37,494 bases of DNA from the NCBI GenBank assembly GCA_025450585.1, contig JANWHD010000030.1:1-37494 (forward strand), read 5' to 3'. Below, one piece after another: positions 7,428-15,259 of the stretch; positions within the stretch are counted from its first letter, which is position 1, and each line of letters opens with the position of its first letter. The notes under the pieces are model-generated. The model was not told the origin of the DNA. It worked only from the letters and a program-made list of their open reading frames with translations, and made no database searches. Position numbers and translations under genes: made by a program. Origin of the DNA: Solirubrobacterales bacterium. Lineage in GTDB: Bacteria > Actinomycetota > Thermoleophilia > Solirubrobacterales > 70-9.

Positions 7428-8525
7428 ATGAGGCGAGCGACCGCAGCCCTGTTGTTGGGGCTCCTCTTGGCCGGCGCCGCTCCGTCGGCCGCGTTAGCCG
7501 TCACCTGGCTGGTGCGGGGCGGCGGGTTCGGTCACGGCGTCGGCATGAGCGCCTACGGCGCCTACGGCTACGGCCTGCACGGGGTCGGCTACCGGCAGAT
7601 CCTCGGCCACTACTTCCGCGGGATCGCGATCGCCGAGATGCGGAGCGCGCCGATGGTCCGCGTGCTGCTCACGACCAGCCCGGGCGATGTCTCCTTCTCG
7701 CACGCGACCGCGGCCTGCGGCCGCGAGCTCGACCCCGCCCGCAGTTACGCGGCGCACATGCGGGGGTCCTCGGTACGACTCCTCTCGAGCTCGGGGAAGT
7801 TGCTCGCTCGTTGCGGCAACCGCCTCCATGCCGACTCGCGGAGGACGATCCGGATCGCCGGCGTGGGCGTCTACCGCGGGGCGTTCGAGGCGATCCCGAG
7901 CGGCTCGGCGCTGAACGTCGTCAACGTGCTCAACGTCAACAACTACGCCCGCGGCTCGGTGCCGGCGGAGGTGCCCCCCGAATGGCCGATGGCGACGCTG
8001 CGGGCGTTTGCGGTCGCCTCGCGCTCGATCGCGCTCTCGACCGACGTGGGCGGCGACGGCTTCGATCTCTACTCGGACACCCGAACCCAGGTCTACGGCG
8101 GCGTCGCCGTCGAGGACGCGCGGACCGACGTGGCCGTGCAGTCCACCCGCAGCCAGGTCGCGACCTTCGACGGCGAGGTCGCCCAGACCACCTACTTCTC
8201 CTCCTCGGGCGGCCGCACCGAGTCCGGCTTCCTCGGTGCCCCTGAGGTCCCATACCTGCGCAGCGTCGCCGACCCCTACGACTACTACGCCCCCCAGCAC
8301 CGCTGGACCTTCCGCTTCTCGCAGGCCGAGATGGACTCCCGTCTCGGCCCATACGTACGCGGGCGCCTGCGCGACGTCGTGGTGACGAAGCGCGGCGACT
8401 CCCCCCGGATCGAGTACGCGAGGCTGATCGGCACCAGAGGCGCCGCGACGATCCGCGGCGACACCCTCGCCGCCGCCCTCGGCCTCTACGACCGGTGGGC
8501 GTTTTTCACGAAGGTAGGTAGATAG
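7428..8525 (+). CDS. SpoIID/LytB-domain secreted cell-wall protein
   Basis: A 365-residue protein with a signal peptide (about residues 1-24, ALLLGLLLAGAAPSAALA). The SpoIID/LytB core is shown by GHGVGMSAYGAYG near the N-terminus, then GSVPAEVPPEWPMATLRAFA (the family's x-PAE-x-P segment with the conserved glutamate), DTRTQVYGG and TYFSSSGGRTES. SpoIID of Bacillus is a lytic transglycosylase that strips denuded glycan during sporulation; in non-sporulating actinobacteria the role is probably peptidoglycan remodelling. The GHGVGMSAYG motif, at the C-terminus in SpoIID, sits at the N-terminus here, an arrangement common in actinobacterial members. Its stop codon overlaps a 19-bp inverted-repeat arm. 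Confidence 0.9.
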   Translation: MRRATAALLLGLLLAGAAPSAALAVTWLVRGGGFGHGVGMSAYGAYGYGLHGVGYRQILGHYFRGIAIAEMRSAPMVRVLLTTSPGDVSFSHATAACGRELDPARSYAAHMRGSSVRLLSSSGKLLARCGNRLHADSRRTIRIAGVGVYRGAFEAIPSGSALNVVNVLNVNNYARGSVPAEVPPEWPMATLRAFAVASRSIALSTDVGGDGFDLYSDTRTQVYGGVAVEDARTDVAVQSTRSQVATFDGEVAQTTYFSSSGGRTESGFLGAPEVPYLRSVADPYDYYAPQHRWTFRFSQAEMDSRLGPYVRGRLRDVVVTKRGDSPRIEYARLIGTRGAATIRGDTLAAALGLYDRWAFFTKVGR

Positions 8526-8684
8526 GAGCCTGGCCGCCCTCCATTCGAACCCACACCCCACACCCCACACCCCACACCCCACGCGCTGCGCGCGAGGGGT
8601 GAACTTTGTGCGCGGCTACGCCGCGCCCCAGACCGGATTGCATAGGCCGCTTCGCGAGGTTCGCCTGGAGGGCGGCCAGGCTCC
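8525..8684. repeat. Long inverted repeat abutting the SpoIID-like gene
   Basis: Perfect 19-bp arms (8525-8543 and 8666-8684) flank 122 bp. The left arm starts at the last base of the SpoIID stop codon. The interior holds a heptamer tandem repeat and a 7-bp hairpin with a TAC loop (8610-8626). It shares the 'outer arm touching a stop codon' layout with the repeats at 1672 and 16178 but not their internal sequence. Confidence 0.85.
8551..8582. repeat. Heptamer tandem repeat (CCACACC, about 4.6 copies)
   Basis: Four exact copies of CCACACC and a partial fifth in a row, inside the loop of the inverted repeat at 8525-8684. Arrays like this slip readily, so copy number may vary among strains. Confidence 0.9.
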
Positions 8685-8721
8685 ATCAACACGTCACCGA
8701 GTTACGCCCAGATTTTGAACC

Positions 8722-8760
8722 CGGCACAGGGTCCCCGAGCTTAAAAAAGAGCTTGGGGCG
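8722..8760. repeat. Hairpin module related to 37291-37330
   Basis: A 9-bp stem with one G-T pair (8733-8741 with 8750-8758) around the loop TAAAAAAG, preceded by CGGCACAGGG. A clearly related sequence, with CGGCACCAGG and AGAGCTT in the same order, occurs at 37291-37330. Both lie 60-90 bp before a family II palindrome on the same strand, so the module and palindrome may form one composite repeat. Confidence 0.65.
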
Positions 8761-8847
8761 CCCGAAACCGCACCCAGGCATGTGAAGCTTTCGGGGAGCC
8801 GGGCCAGCGCCCGGGGAAGGAGCTTTCGAAGCTTATGTCCTGTTGGA

Positions 8848-8923
8848 GGGACGCCGGTGCCCTTCCCCAAAACACTCAAGCGAGGCTCCCGCCGAGCGTT
8901 TTGGGGAAGGGCACCGGCGTCCC
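8848..8923. repeat. Palindromic repeat, family II copy 1
   Basis: Perfect 26-bp stem (8848-8873 with 8898-8923), extended by 3 bp after one mismatch. The core 8865-8906, with AACACTCAAGCG and CCGAGCGTTTTGG, matches the core of the element at 18228-18294 read on the other strand, and more distantly 37391-37446, whereas the outer arms differ entirely between the three. It ends 17 bp from the acyltransferase stop codon. Confidence 0.85.
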
Positions 8924-8940
8924 CACCCATCAACCACCTA

Positions 8941-10881
8941 CTAGAGGGAAATCAGACAGTCGTCCCTGTCCTTCATCGCCAGAGGCTCATTGTTGGGGAA
9001 CGCCTCGAGCAGGGCGTCGGCGATCAGCCTGCCGCGCTCGGCGTAGCCCGGCGAGGTGAAGTGGATGCCGTCGGGAATGAACCAGGCGTCCTTCACGTCT
9101 GAGGCCCAGTCGTACACCCGCATGTATGGGTAGCGGTCGCATGCGCTCCGCAACGCCTTGTCCCACTCCCTCATGTTGACGGCGGAATAGGGCCCGCTGG
9201 CGACGAGTGACTTCGTGTTCACCCACATCACCGGTTTGTCGCCGATCGTCGACATCATGCTGTCGATCCGGTCGTCGTAGGTGAAGCTCGAGCCCGCGGC
9301 GACGTTTGCCGCCTCGTTGGTGCCCATCGCGATCACCCAGCAGCCGTCGAACCCTTCGTTCGTCCAGGCCTCCGCCACTTCCTGGGCGTTGGGTTCCCCT
9401 TCGTAGTTCTCATAGATCGAGCGGGCGCCCGAGACCTCGAGGTGCTGGGTGGTGGCACCGACCCGCGCGTACTGGGAGCTGATCAGTTCGTTGGGGGGCA
9501 GCCACTCTTCGGAGACGAGGCCCTCCGAGGTCGAGTCGCCGATGTGCACGACTCCTTCGCAGGAGGTCGCAAGCGGCCCGCGTTTCACGTTCTTCGCGGT
9601 GACCGTTTTGGCCACGGTCGCGGAGCCGATCGCCCTCGATTCGTCCGAGACGCCCACGCCGGCGAGGCCGGCCACCGCGAAGGCGGCGATCACGGCGCTG
9701 GCCGTGACGAGTGCCCAGCCGTGGCGCGGTACCCGCTCGAGCCGCCAGCGCCCGGCTCGCAGCTGTCCCCAGAGCCTGCCCAGCGCACCGTGGCGTATCG
9801 GGTCCTCGACGTAGCGCCAGGAGAGCTCCGCGATCCCCATGATCGCGGCGACCTGGAGGACGGCGCGGAGGGGGTCGACGCGGCCCAGCGACCCCTCCGG
9901 CGTGGTCAGGACGATGATCGGCAGGGTCCAGAGATAGATGCCGTAGGAGCGCTGGCCGATCCACCGCATCGGCCGGCAGCCGACGATCGGGCCGAGTCGC
10001 GAGGCGGGGTGCGCGAGGGCGGCGACGGCGAGCACCGAGGCGAGGGCCAGCAGGGCAAAGCCACCGCGGTAGAGGACGGGCGAGAACTCGCTGGAGCTCC
10101 AGAACATCAACCCGATCGCGAGCAGGCCCGCAATCCCCATCGCGTCGATCGTCCACCGAGCCTGGGCGGTGATTCCCGCCCGCAGGCGGCGACTCGGCCA
10201 GACCATCGCCAGGGCCGCCCCGGCGAGGAGCTCCAGGGCGCGGGTATCGGTCCCGTAGTAGACCCGCGAGGGGTCCAACGATGGGCTGTAGAGGATCGCC
10301 ATCAGGATGCCCGAGCACAGCGCGGCGAAAAGTGTGACTCCGGCAAGCCTCAGGCGTACGCCGGTCGTGCTCTTCACCTCAGGCACGAAGTGAATCCCGA
10401 CCATCAGCAGGAAGGGCCAGAAGATGTAGAACTGCTCCTCCACCGAGAGCGACCAGAGGTGGTTGAGCGGCGAGGGCGGTGCGAAGCGGGCGAAATAGGA
10501 GACGTCGTGGAAGACCAGCCACCAGTTGTTGAAGTAACCGACCGCCGATAGTGCGGCGGTGCGGAAGTCCGCCGGCTGGTGCGGGCCGATCACCGTCACC
10601 CACGCCATCACCACGGTCAGCATCAGGAACAGGGCGGGCAGGAGGCGCCGGGCGCGGGCCAGCCAGAACGACTTCAGCTTGATCCCGCCCCGTCCCACCT
10701 GGGTGAGGAGAATGTCGGTGATCAGGTAGCCGCTGAGGGTGAAGAACACGCCGACCCCGAGCAGCCCACCCTCGGCCCAGCCGAATCCCAGGTGGTAGAA
10801 GACCACACCGAGGACGGCTATCGCGCGCAGGCCGTCGAGCCCAGGCATGTAGCGCTCGCCGCGCTTTACGGGCTCAGGCAT
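8941..10881 (-). CDS. OatA-like acyltransferase-3 / SGNH-hydrolase two-domain membrane protein
   Basis: A 646-residue protein. The N-terminal 380 residues are an acyltransferase-3 membrane domain: YMPGLDGLRAIAVLGVVFYH with the conserved histidine, FFTLSGYLITDILL, the RRLLPAL segment and SLSVEEQFYIFWPF, with about ten membrane spans. After one more transmembrane helix (about 393-412), the extracytoplasmic part from about residue 440 is an SGNH hydrolase-like domain with the GDS block VVHIGDSTSEGL and the C-terminal IPDGIHFTSPGY (Asp/His). Such proteins O-acetylate peptidoglycan or surface glycans, as OatA does. It starts 8 bp inside the end of the upstream SGNH gene, so both are probably translated together. 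Confidence 0.9.
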   Translation of the reverse strand: MPEPVKRGERYMPGLDGLRAIAVLGVVFYHLGFGWAEGGLLGVGVFFTLSGYLITDILLTQVGRGGIKLKSFWLARARRLLPALFLMLTVVMAWVTVIGPHQPADFRTAALSAVGYFNNWWLVFHDVSYFARFAPPSPLNHLWSLSVEEQFYIFWPFLLMVGIHFVPEVKSTTGVRLRLAGVTLFAALCSGILMAILYSPSLDPSRVYYGTDTRALELLAGAALAMVWPSRRLRAGITAQARWTIDAMGIAGLLAIGLMFWSSSEFSPVLYRGGFALLALASVLAVAALAHPASRLGPIVGCRPMRWIGQRSYGIYLWTLPIIVLTTPEGSLGRVDPLRAVLQVAAIMGIAELSWRYVEDPIRHGALGRLWGQLRAGRWRLERVPRHGWALVTASAVIAAFAVAGLAGVGVSDESRAIGSATVAKTVTAKNVKRGPLATSCEGVVHIGDSTSEGLVSEEWLPPNELISSQYARVGATTQHLEVSGARSIYENYEGEPNAQEVAEAWTNEGFDGCWVIAMGTNEAANVAAGSSFTYDDRIDSMMSTIGDKPVMWVNTKSLVASGPYSAVNMREWDKALRSACDRYPYMRVYDWASDVKDAWFIPDGIHFTSPGYAERGRLIADALLEAFPNNEPLAMKDRDDCLISL

Positions 10882-11647
10882 AGAAGGAAACCATGGTAAG
10901 CACCGCCGCCAGCGGCAACTGCCGCTGTGCCATCTGAACGATCAGGTTCCGGGCCAACGCGGTCCCTATCGCCTCGGTCACCGAGGCCTGCCGCCTGGCG
11001 ATCCTCGTGACGGGCGCCAGGTCCGGCCCGGACTCCAGGGTCGGCTCGGGTGCAGGGGTCGAGTTGAAGGCGAGGCATCCCTGGATTCCCCGGGCGATCA
11101 GCTGGGCCCGGAGGTCGGCACCCTCCGAAATCGGGTGCAGGTTGTCGGCCTGCATCAGCTCGGGGTGTGTGGCAACCGCTCCCGCCCAGTCGGGTACCTG
11201 TGTGCCGGGGCGCGAGGCGGCGAAGGCCTCGACCACACGGTTCTTACCGGTGTTGTCGACGCCGTCGACGGTGAATCCGTGGACGGTCGGCACGACCATG
11301 CACCTGTCGCCGACGGTCGCGGCAACCGCGGCCAGGTTCTCGGCGAGGATCTCCGGGTAGGCGGGGTTGTCGTTGGTACCCGCATCGAAGACGATCACCG
11401 ACTGGGAGGGATCGTAGCTTTCCTTGAACAGGCCGAGGATTTGGTAGCTGTTGTAGCCGCCCTCGGCGTTGACTGTGACCGGCACGCCGGGCAGGTACCG
11501 CTCGAGGTAGGGAGAGGTCAGAATCTGGAGGCTGTCGCCGACGACCAGGACGCTGCCGTTGCCACTTGCGCTCGCGGAGGGCGCGGCAAGGGTGAGAGCA
11601 GTCAAAAGCGCCCCCGCCACGGTCGCGAGCTTGCGCGCTCTCGGCAT
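10874..11647 (-). CDS. Secreted SGNH/GDSL-type hydrolase
   Basis: A 257-residue exported protein: basic N-terminus and signal peptide (about residues 1-28, ending PSASA-SG). The SGNH blocks are visible: VLVVGDSLQIL (nucleophile serine), a glycine at AEGGYNSYQ, DAGTND (asparagine block) and DNLHPISEG (Asp-x-x-His). This suggests an esterase or deacetylase acting outside the membrane. The C-terminal 60 residues are unusual, with a proline-rich stretch and then an amphipathic/hydrophobic end. It overlaps the OatA-like gene downstream, so the two may add and remove, or relay, acyl groups on the same envelope polymer; that is inference. Confidence 0.87.
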   Translation of the reverse strand: MPRARKLATVAGALLTALTLAAPSASASGNGSVLVVGDSLQILTSPYLERYLPGVPVTVNAEGGYNSYQILGLFKESYDPSQSVIVFDAGTNDNPAYPEILAENLAAVAATVGDRCMVVPTVHGFTVDGVDNTGKNRVVEAFAASRPGTQVPDWAGAVATHPELMQADNLHPISEGADLRAQLIARGIQGCLAFNSTPAPEPTLESGPDLAPVTRIARRQASVTEAIGTALARNLIVQMAQRQLPLAAVLTMVSFYA

Positions 11648-11705
11648 CGACCGAATTTCTACACCAAAGAGGTTGGCACGCCCACAACGGGCTAGCCTCT
11701 AGCCG

Positions 11706-12188
11706 ATGCGGCTCAGCCAAGCGGCAACACTCGGCGTACTGCTGAGCCTGGCATTGATTCTCACCGCCTGTGGAGACGAGTCGACCTCGCGCTCCGGGCA
11801 GGCCACGGCGGCACCCAGCGGGGCCAGGACGGCTTCCCGCTCCGCTGCGGATGCCGGATGCCGAGCCCAGCTGCGCCCGTTCCTCGGCTCGATGGACACC
11901 CTGCGTGAGGACCTGGCCGTGGGGCTGAGCTATGAGGACTATCTGGATGAGCTGGGGGAGGTGCGGGGCGCCTACGACCGCATCCGTGTAGATCGGCTCC
12001 CCGTCGGCTGCCTTCTCGTTGCCGCCGGTCCCGGCGAGCGGGCGCTGAATCGCTACATAGACGCCGCCAACGTGTGGGGGGATTGCCTCGCCACGGCGGC
12101 GTGCGAGACCGAATCGATCGAACGCGATCTACAGCGTCGCTGGGTGCTCGCATCCGACCTGCTTTCCTCGGCGCAGTCCGGCCTCTGA
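11706..12188 (+). CDS. Small lipoprotein of unknown function
   Basis: A 160-residue protein with a lipoprotein signal: hydrophobic h-region LGVLLSLALILTACG, lipobox L19-T-A-C22. After a Ser/Ala-rich linker the rest is a helical domain with four more cysteines (in AGCRAQL, GCLLV, GDCLA and ACETE), possibly two disulfides. No family is recognised. It is divergent from the SGNH gene across 58 bp. Its stop is followed by an AT-rich stretch before the sigma factor. Confidence 0.8.
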   Translation: MRLSQAATLGVLLSLALILTACGDESTSRSGQATAAPSGARTASRSAADAGCRAQLRPFLGSMDTLREDLAVGLSYEDYLDELGEVRGAYDRIRVDRLPVGCLLVAAGPGERALNRYIDAANVWGDCLATAACETESIERDLQRRWVLASDLLSSAQSGL

Positions 12189-12263
12189 CGGCGCCCGTTC
12201 GGGTCACCTCGCTTGGTTGCAGCGGTTTTCTCCGTGGAGTCTGAGGGTGAAAACTAAGTAAGG

Positions 12264-12300
12264 AAAATTTCAGTACTAAATTTTACCTTTTTGAATTTAG
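12264..12300. promoter_or_regulatory. AT-rich overlapping dyads upstream of the ECF sigma factor
   Basis: Two overlapping perfect 7-bp inverted repeats: AAAATTT (12264-12270) with AAATTTT (12278-12284), and CTAAATT (12276-12282) with AATTTAG (12294-12300). The surrounding 110 bp is strikingly AT-rich against the GC-rich background. It lies 90-130 bp before the sigma-factor frame, so it could be an operator or a promoter UP-like region; a remnant of inserted DNA is also possible. Confidence 0.45.
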
Positions 12301-12390
12301 AAGTAGTACGGTTGAGCAATCAACGTTTACGCAATTGAAAATTCGAATTCCGGCGAGGATTGGCAGTGGGATGAGGCGCATCGGTTCTGT

Positions 12391-12888
12391 GTGCGGATCG
12401 CCCACCGTTACACCAGCAATCCAAGCGAGGTGGAGGACATCGCCCAGGATGCTCTGCTGCGGGCGTGGCGCCGGCGCTCCACCCTTCGTGACGGCCAGCG
12501 GCGCAACGAGTGGCTGGCGACGATCGTCCGCAACGAGGCCTACCGCCAGCACGAACGCGTCCGCCCCGATCCGGTCGCCGAGGTCGAGACGCAGGAGGGG
12601 GCCGACGACGAGCGCATCGCCTCGACCGTCGAACGAGCGGACCTCCATGCGATCCTCGAGAGCCTGGACGAGGAGGACCGTCAGCTCCTGAGGCTGCGCT
12701 ACACCGAGGATCTGACCCAGCAGGCGATTGCGCGCCGGTTGGGCCTGCCGGACGGGACCGTCAAGGTCCGCCTGCACCGGCTGAGGCTGAAGCTTCGCCA
12801 GGCGATGATCGAGGGCGAGGGTGCCGACCGGTCTCAGCCGCGTCCGACGCGCCGCATCTCCGCCGCCGCCGCCCGCGGCCCGATGTAG
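12391..12888 (+). CDS. ECF-type RNA polymerase sigma factor, start uncertain
   Basis: Sigma-70 region 2 is seen as RIAHRYTSNPSEVEDIAQDALLRAWRRR and region 4 as LLRLRYTEDLTQQAIARRLG followed by PDGTVKVRLHRLRLKLRQ, a standard two-domain ECF sigma factor. The only usable standard start is the GTG at 12391, but homology-like sequence continues upstream in frame (DWQWDEAHRFC) without any ATG, GTG or TTG until a stop at 12313. Either translation starts at a rare codon such as the ATT at 12334, or the 5' end has been lost. The C-terminal 18 codons overlap the convergent TetR gene by 55 bp. No anti-sigma gene is adjacent. Confidence 0.82.
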   Translation: MRIAHRYTSNPSEVEDIAQDALLRAWRRRSTLRDGQRRNEWLATIVRNEAYRQHERVRPDPVAEVETQEGADDERIASTVERADLHAILESLDEEDRQLLRLRYTEDLTQQAIARRLGLPDGTVKVRLHRLRLKLRQAMIEGEGADRSQPRPTRRISAAAARGPM

Positions 12889-13484
12889 GGAACGAGGACC
12901 GCGAAGAGCAGGTCGGGGAGCAGCGCGGGCAACTCTGCCGGCCGTCCCGCCAGCAGTTCCTCGAAGATCAGGCCGGAGACGGCGCCGGCCGACATCAGCG
13001 AGATGCTGGCAGGCAGCTCCCTGCCCTTGGCGAGCCCGTGGCCCTCGACCAGGTATTGCGTGAACCGGGAGATCGCGTGCCAGTGGCGCCGTCGGGCCTC
13101 GGTACCGGCCGTGGTTGCCTCGACCACGGCGATGCGCGCCAGCTCCGGCTCGAGCACGAAGAGGTTGACGATCGCCGCCAGGCCCTCCCGCACCCGTTCC
13201 AGCCAGTCCTTCCGGTGGTCGCAGTTGCCGTCGACCTCGGCAAAGAGCCGCTCGACCGCCATGTCGTAGGCGGCCAGGAAGCAGTCCTGCTTCCCCGCGA
13301 ACTGTCCGTCGAACGTGGCCCGGTCGATGCCGGCTTCCGCGATCACGTCCTCGACGGTGGCGTTCCGGTAGCCCTTGCGGCCGACGACGAGGATCGTCGC
13401 AGCGAGGATCTCTTCACGCGGGTTCCGGGCTGCGGCCGGCAGACGTCGCCCCGCGGGTGGAGAGGTGGGAATCGGCTTTGTCAT
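12834..13484 (-). CDS. TetR-family transcriptional regulator
   Basis: A 216-residue protein. The N-terminal DNA-binding domain (about residues 22-70) shows the TetR pattern REEILAATILVVGRKGYRNA, then the helix-turn-helix TVEDVIAEAGIDRATFDGQF and AGKQDCFLAAYD. The rest is an all-helical ligand-binding and dimerisation domain of unknown ligand. It is divergent from the S51 peptidase pair at 13692, a plausible target, and convergent (overlapping) with the ECF sigma factor. Confidence 0.9.
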   Translation of the reverse strand: MTKPIPTSPPAGRRLPAAARNPREEILAATILVVGRKGYRNATVEDVIAEAGIDRATFDGQFAGKQDCFLAAYDMAVERLFAEVDGNCDHRKDWLERVREGLAAIVNLFVLEPELARIAVVEATTAGTEARRRHWHAISRFTQYLVEGHGLAKGRELPASISLMSAGAVSGLIFEELLAGRPAELPALLPDLLFAVLVPYIGPRAAAAEMRRVGRG

Positions 13485-13691
13485 CGCGGCATGGTGTGCT
13501 CAGGCGTCTCCGCCTGCTCGGCCCACCTCCCTGGCAGGGTGCCGCTTATGAACTACAGACAATCAGGGTCCCAAAAAGCGGGGCGGAAAGCAAGGAGGCG
13601 AGTCGCGTATGTACATGCGGGCGGTCGGGCGGGGTTGAATCTCAGACCCCTGTACAACCATGGGGAGCTCCGGCGCAGCGACCATTTGCCA

Positions 13692-14456
13692 ATGGAGACT
13701 GCGCCTCGCCAGATCGTGGCCTTCGGCGGCGGCGGCTTCTCGATGGAGTCGGGAAACCCCCTGCTCGACGAGTACGTGCTCGGGCTTTGCCCCCGCGAGC
13801 GCCCCCGCGTCTGCTTCTTGCCCTCGGCGAGCGGCGACGCCGACCACTATGTCGTCCGGTTCTATCGCGCCTTCCCGGCCGGGGTCTGCGAGGCCAGTCA
13901 CATCTCGCTCTTCCGGCGCGAGCAGGGGCCCGCCGACCTGCGCGAGCACCTCCTCTCCCAGGACCTGATCTACGTCGGCGGTGGCAGCGTGGTCAGTCTG
14001 ATTGGCGTCTGGCGGGCTCACGGGATCGACGCCATCCTGCGCGAGGCGTGGGAGGCGGGCGTCGTCCTCTGCGGCCTCTCGGCCGGCTCGCTCTGCTGGT
14101 TCGCCGAGGCGCTGAGCGGTTTCCACGGGGCGCCACGACGGGTCGAGGGGCTGGGTCTGCTGCCCTTCAGCAACTGCGTCCACTACCAGCCCGGCTCCAA
14201 GCACGGCCTCGCCTACCATGGACTGCTGAGCTCCGGGATGCGCTCCGGCTACGCCGCGCAGGACGGTGCGGCCCTGCACTTCGTCGGAGAGGAGCTCCAC
14301 CGGGTCGTCGCCTCGCGATCGTCGGCGCGCGGGTACCGGCTCGACGCGGTAGGTGGCCACGTCGTCGAGATGCAGCTGGCCACCACGTACCTCGCCGATC
14401 CGCCTCCACCGGTGATGTCCCTGCCCGGGCCGACCGCGACGGCGGTAGCGGCGTAG
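13692..14456 (+). CDS. S51-family (PepE-like) serine peptidase, first of a tandem pair
   Basis: A 254-residue cytoplasmic protein. IVAFGGGGFSME at the N-terminus, VCFLPSASGDADHYV, QDLIYVGGGSVVSLIGVW and the nucleophile elbow CGLSAGSLCWF (Ser130) are the peptidase S51 pattern; His164 in NCVHYQPG matches the family's downstream histidine. Peptidase E cleaves aspartyl dipeptides, while relatives hydrolyse cyanophycin dipeptides or are uncharacterised, so the substrate is open. The frame is open far upstream, but similarity to S51 proteins begins at this ATG. The next gene, 3 bp on, is a paralogue. Confidence 0.87.
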   Translation: METAPRQIVAFGGGGFSMESGNPLLDEYVLGLCPRERPRVCFLPSASGDADHYVVRFYRAFPAGVCEASHISLFRREQGPADLREHLLSQDLIYVGGGSVVSLIGVWRAHGIDAILREAWEAGVVLCGLSAGSLCWFAEALSGFHGAPRRVEGLGLLPFSNCVHYQPGSKHGLAYHGLLSSGMRSGYAAQDGAALHFVGEELHRVVASRSSARGYRLDAVGGHVVEMQLATTYLADPPPPVMSLPGPTATAVAA

Positions 14457-14459
14457 GTC

Positions 14460-15251
14460 ATGGTCACCCGCATCCTGACCCTCGGCGGCCACGACTTCAG
14501 CTCGCGCCCGCCCGACCGCGCGGTCAGCGAGTTGATGCTGCGCCTGGCGACCGAGCGGGCCGGAGGCAGGCCGCGGATCTGCATCCTGCCGACCGCCAGC
14601 GGCGACACCTCCGAGCAGATCGGCCGCTTCTACGCGGCCTTCGGCGAGCGACCCTGCGAGCCCTCCGACCTCTCGCTCTTCCGACTCGGACGGCAGCCGA
14701 TGGCGCTGCGCGACCACCTGCTCGCCCAGGACCTGATCTACGTCGGCGGTGGCAGCCTGGTCAACCTGCTCGCCGTCTGGGAGGCACACGAACTCAGCGC
14801 GATTCTCAGCATCGCCTGGAAGCAGGGCATCGTCCTCGCCGGCCAGAGCGCCGGCGCGATGTGCTGGTTCGAAGCCGGGATCACCAAGTCCTCGGGGCGC
14901 CCCGAGGTGGAGGCGGGGCTTGGGCTTCTCGGCGGCAGCCTCTGCGTTCACTACAACAACGAGCCCGAGCGCCGGGCCGCCTACCTCGATGCCGTCGCCG
15001 GCGGCATGCCCGGCGGCTATGGCCTCGACGACTACGCCGGCCTCCTCTGGGAGGGCATCGGCCCCCCCTCGGCGATAACAGCCCGCCGCGGCGCCCGCGC
15101 CTACAAAGTCTCGAGCTCCGAAACCGGCGTAGTCGAGTCGCCTTTGCCAGCACGCTTTCTTCCCGCCCCAGCTCCCGCGGCGCTAAGGGAGGACATTGCT
15201 GAGTTCAGGCGCATCAAAAGCATGCGCAAGCGCGCCGGCTGGTTGGGGTAG
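14460..15251 (+). CDS. S51-family (PepE-like) serine peptidase, second of a tandem pair
   Basis: A 263-residue paralogue of the preceding gene, which ends 3 bp upstream. It has the same blocks in the same places: RILTLGGHDF, ICILPTASGDTSEQI, QDLIYVGGGSLVNLLAVW, LAGQSAGAMCWF (Ser130) and LCVHYNNEP (His164). It differs by an extended basic C-terminal tail (EFRRIKSMRKRAGWLG). The pair arose by duplication and has diverged in the first 25 residues and around the active-site rim, so the two may prefer different peptides. Confidence 0.87.
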   Translation: MVTRILTLGGHDFSSRPPDRAVSELMLRLATERAGGRPRICILPTASGDTSEQIGRFYAAFGERPCEPSDLSLFRLGRQPMALRDHLLAQDLIYVGGGSLVNLLAVWEAHELSAILSIAWKQGIVLAGQSAGAMCWFEAGITKSSGRPEVEAGLGLLGGSLCVHYNNEPERRAAYLDAVAGGMPGGYGLDDYAGLLWEGIGPPSAITARRGARAYKVSSSETGVVESPLPARFLPAPAPAALREDIAEFRRIKSMRKRAGWLG

Positions 15252-15259
15252 CGAGTGTC

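Larger units (their letters stand above)
8526..8940. other. 415-bp convergent intergenic region packed with repeats
   Basis: Between the SpoIID-like gene and the acyltransferase gene, which converge. No protein-like frame is present. It holds the 160-bp inverted repeat, the heptamer tandem array, a hairpin module related to one at 37291, and copy 1 of the family II palindrome. Short frames here (for example encoding QNARREPRLSV) are translations of the repeat, not genes. Confidence 0.85.

Noticed and set aside
8551..8582. CRISPR-like array
   Set aside because: Seven-base units without spacers; a simple tandem repeat. No CRISPR array or cas gene was seen anywhere in the window.
8694..8933. 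Short frame encoding QNARREPRLSV-type peptide
   Set aside because: This is the translation of the family II palindrome; the same peptide appears at the 18.2 kb copy, so it marks repeat DNA, not a protein.
13485..13691. Possible small RNA or tRNA between the TetR and S51 genes
   Set aside because: I looked for cloverleaf arms and strong hairpins and found none convincing; it is probably only a divergent promoter region.
13563..14951. Long minus-strand frame opposite the S51 peptidase pair
   Set aside because: Low-complexity composition and no motif; the plus strand carries two complete S51 peptidases with catalytic serine and histidine.
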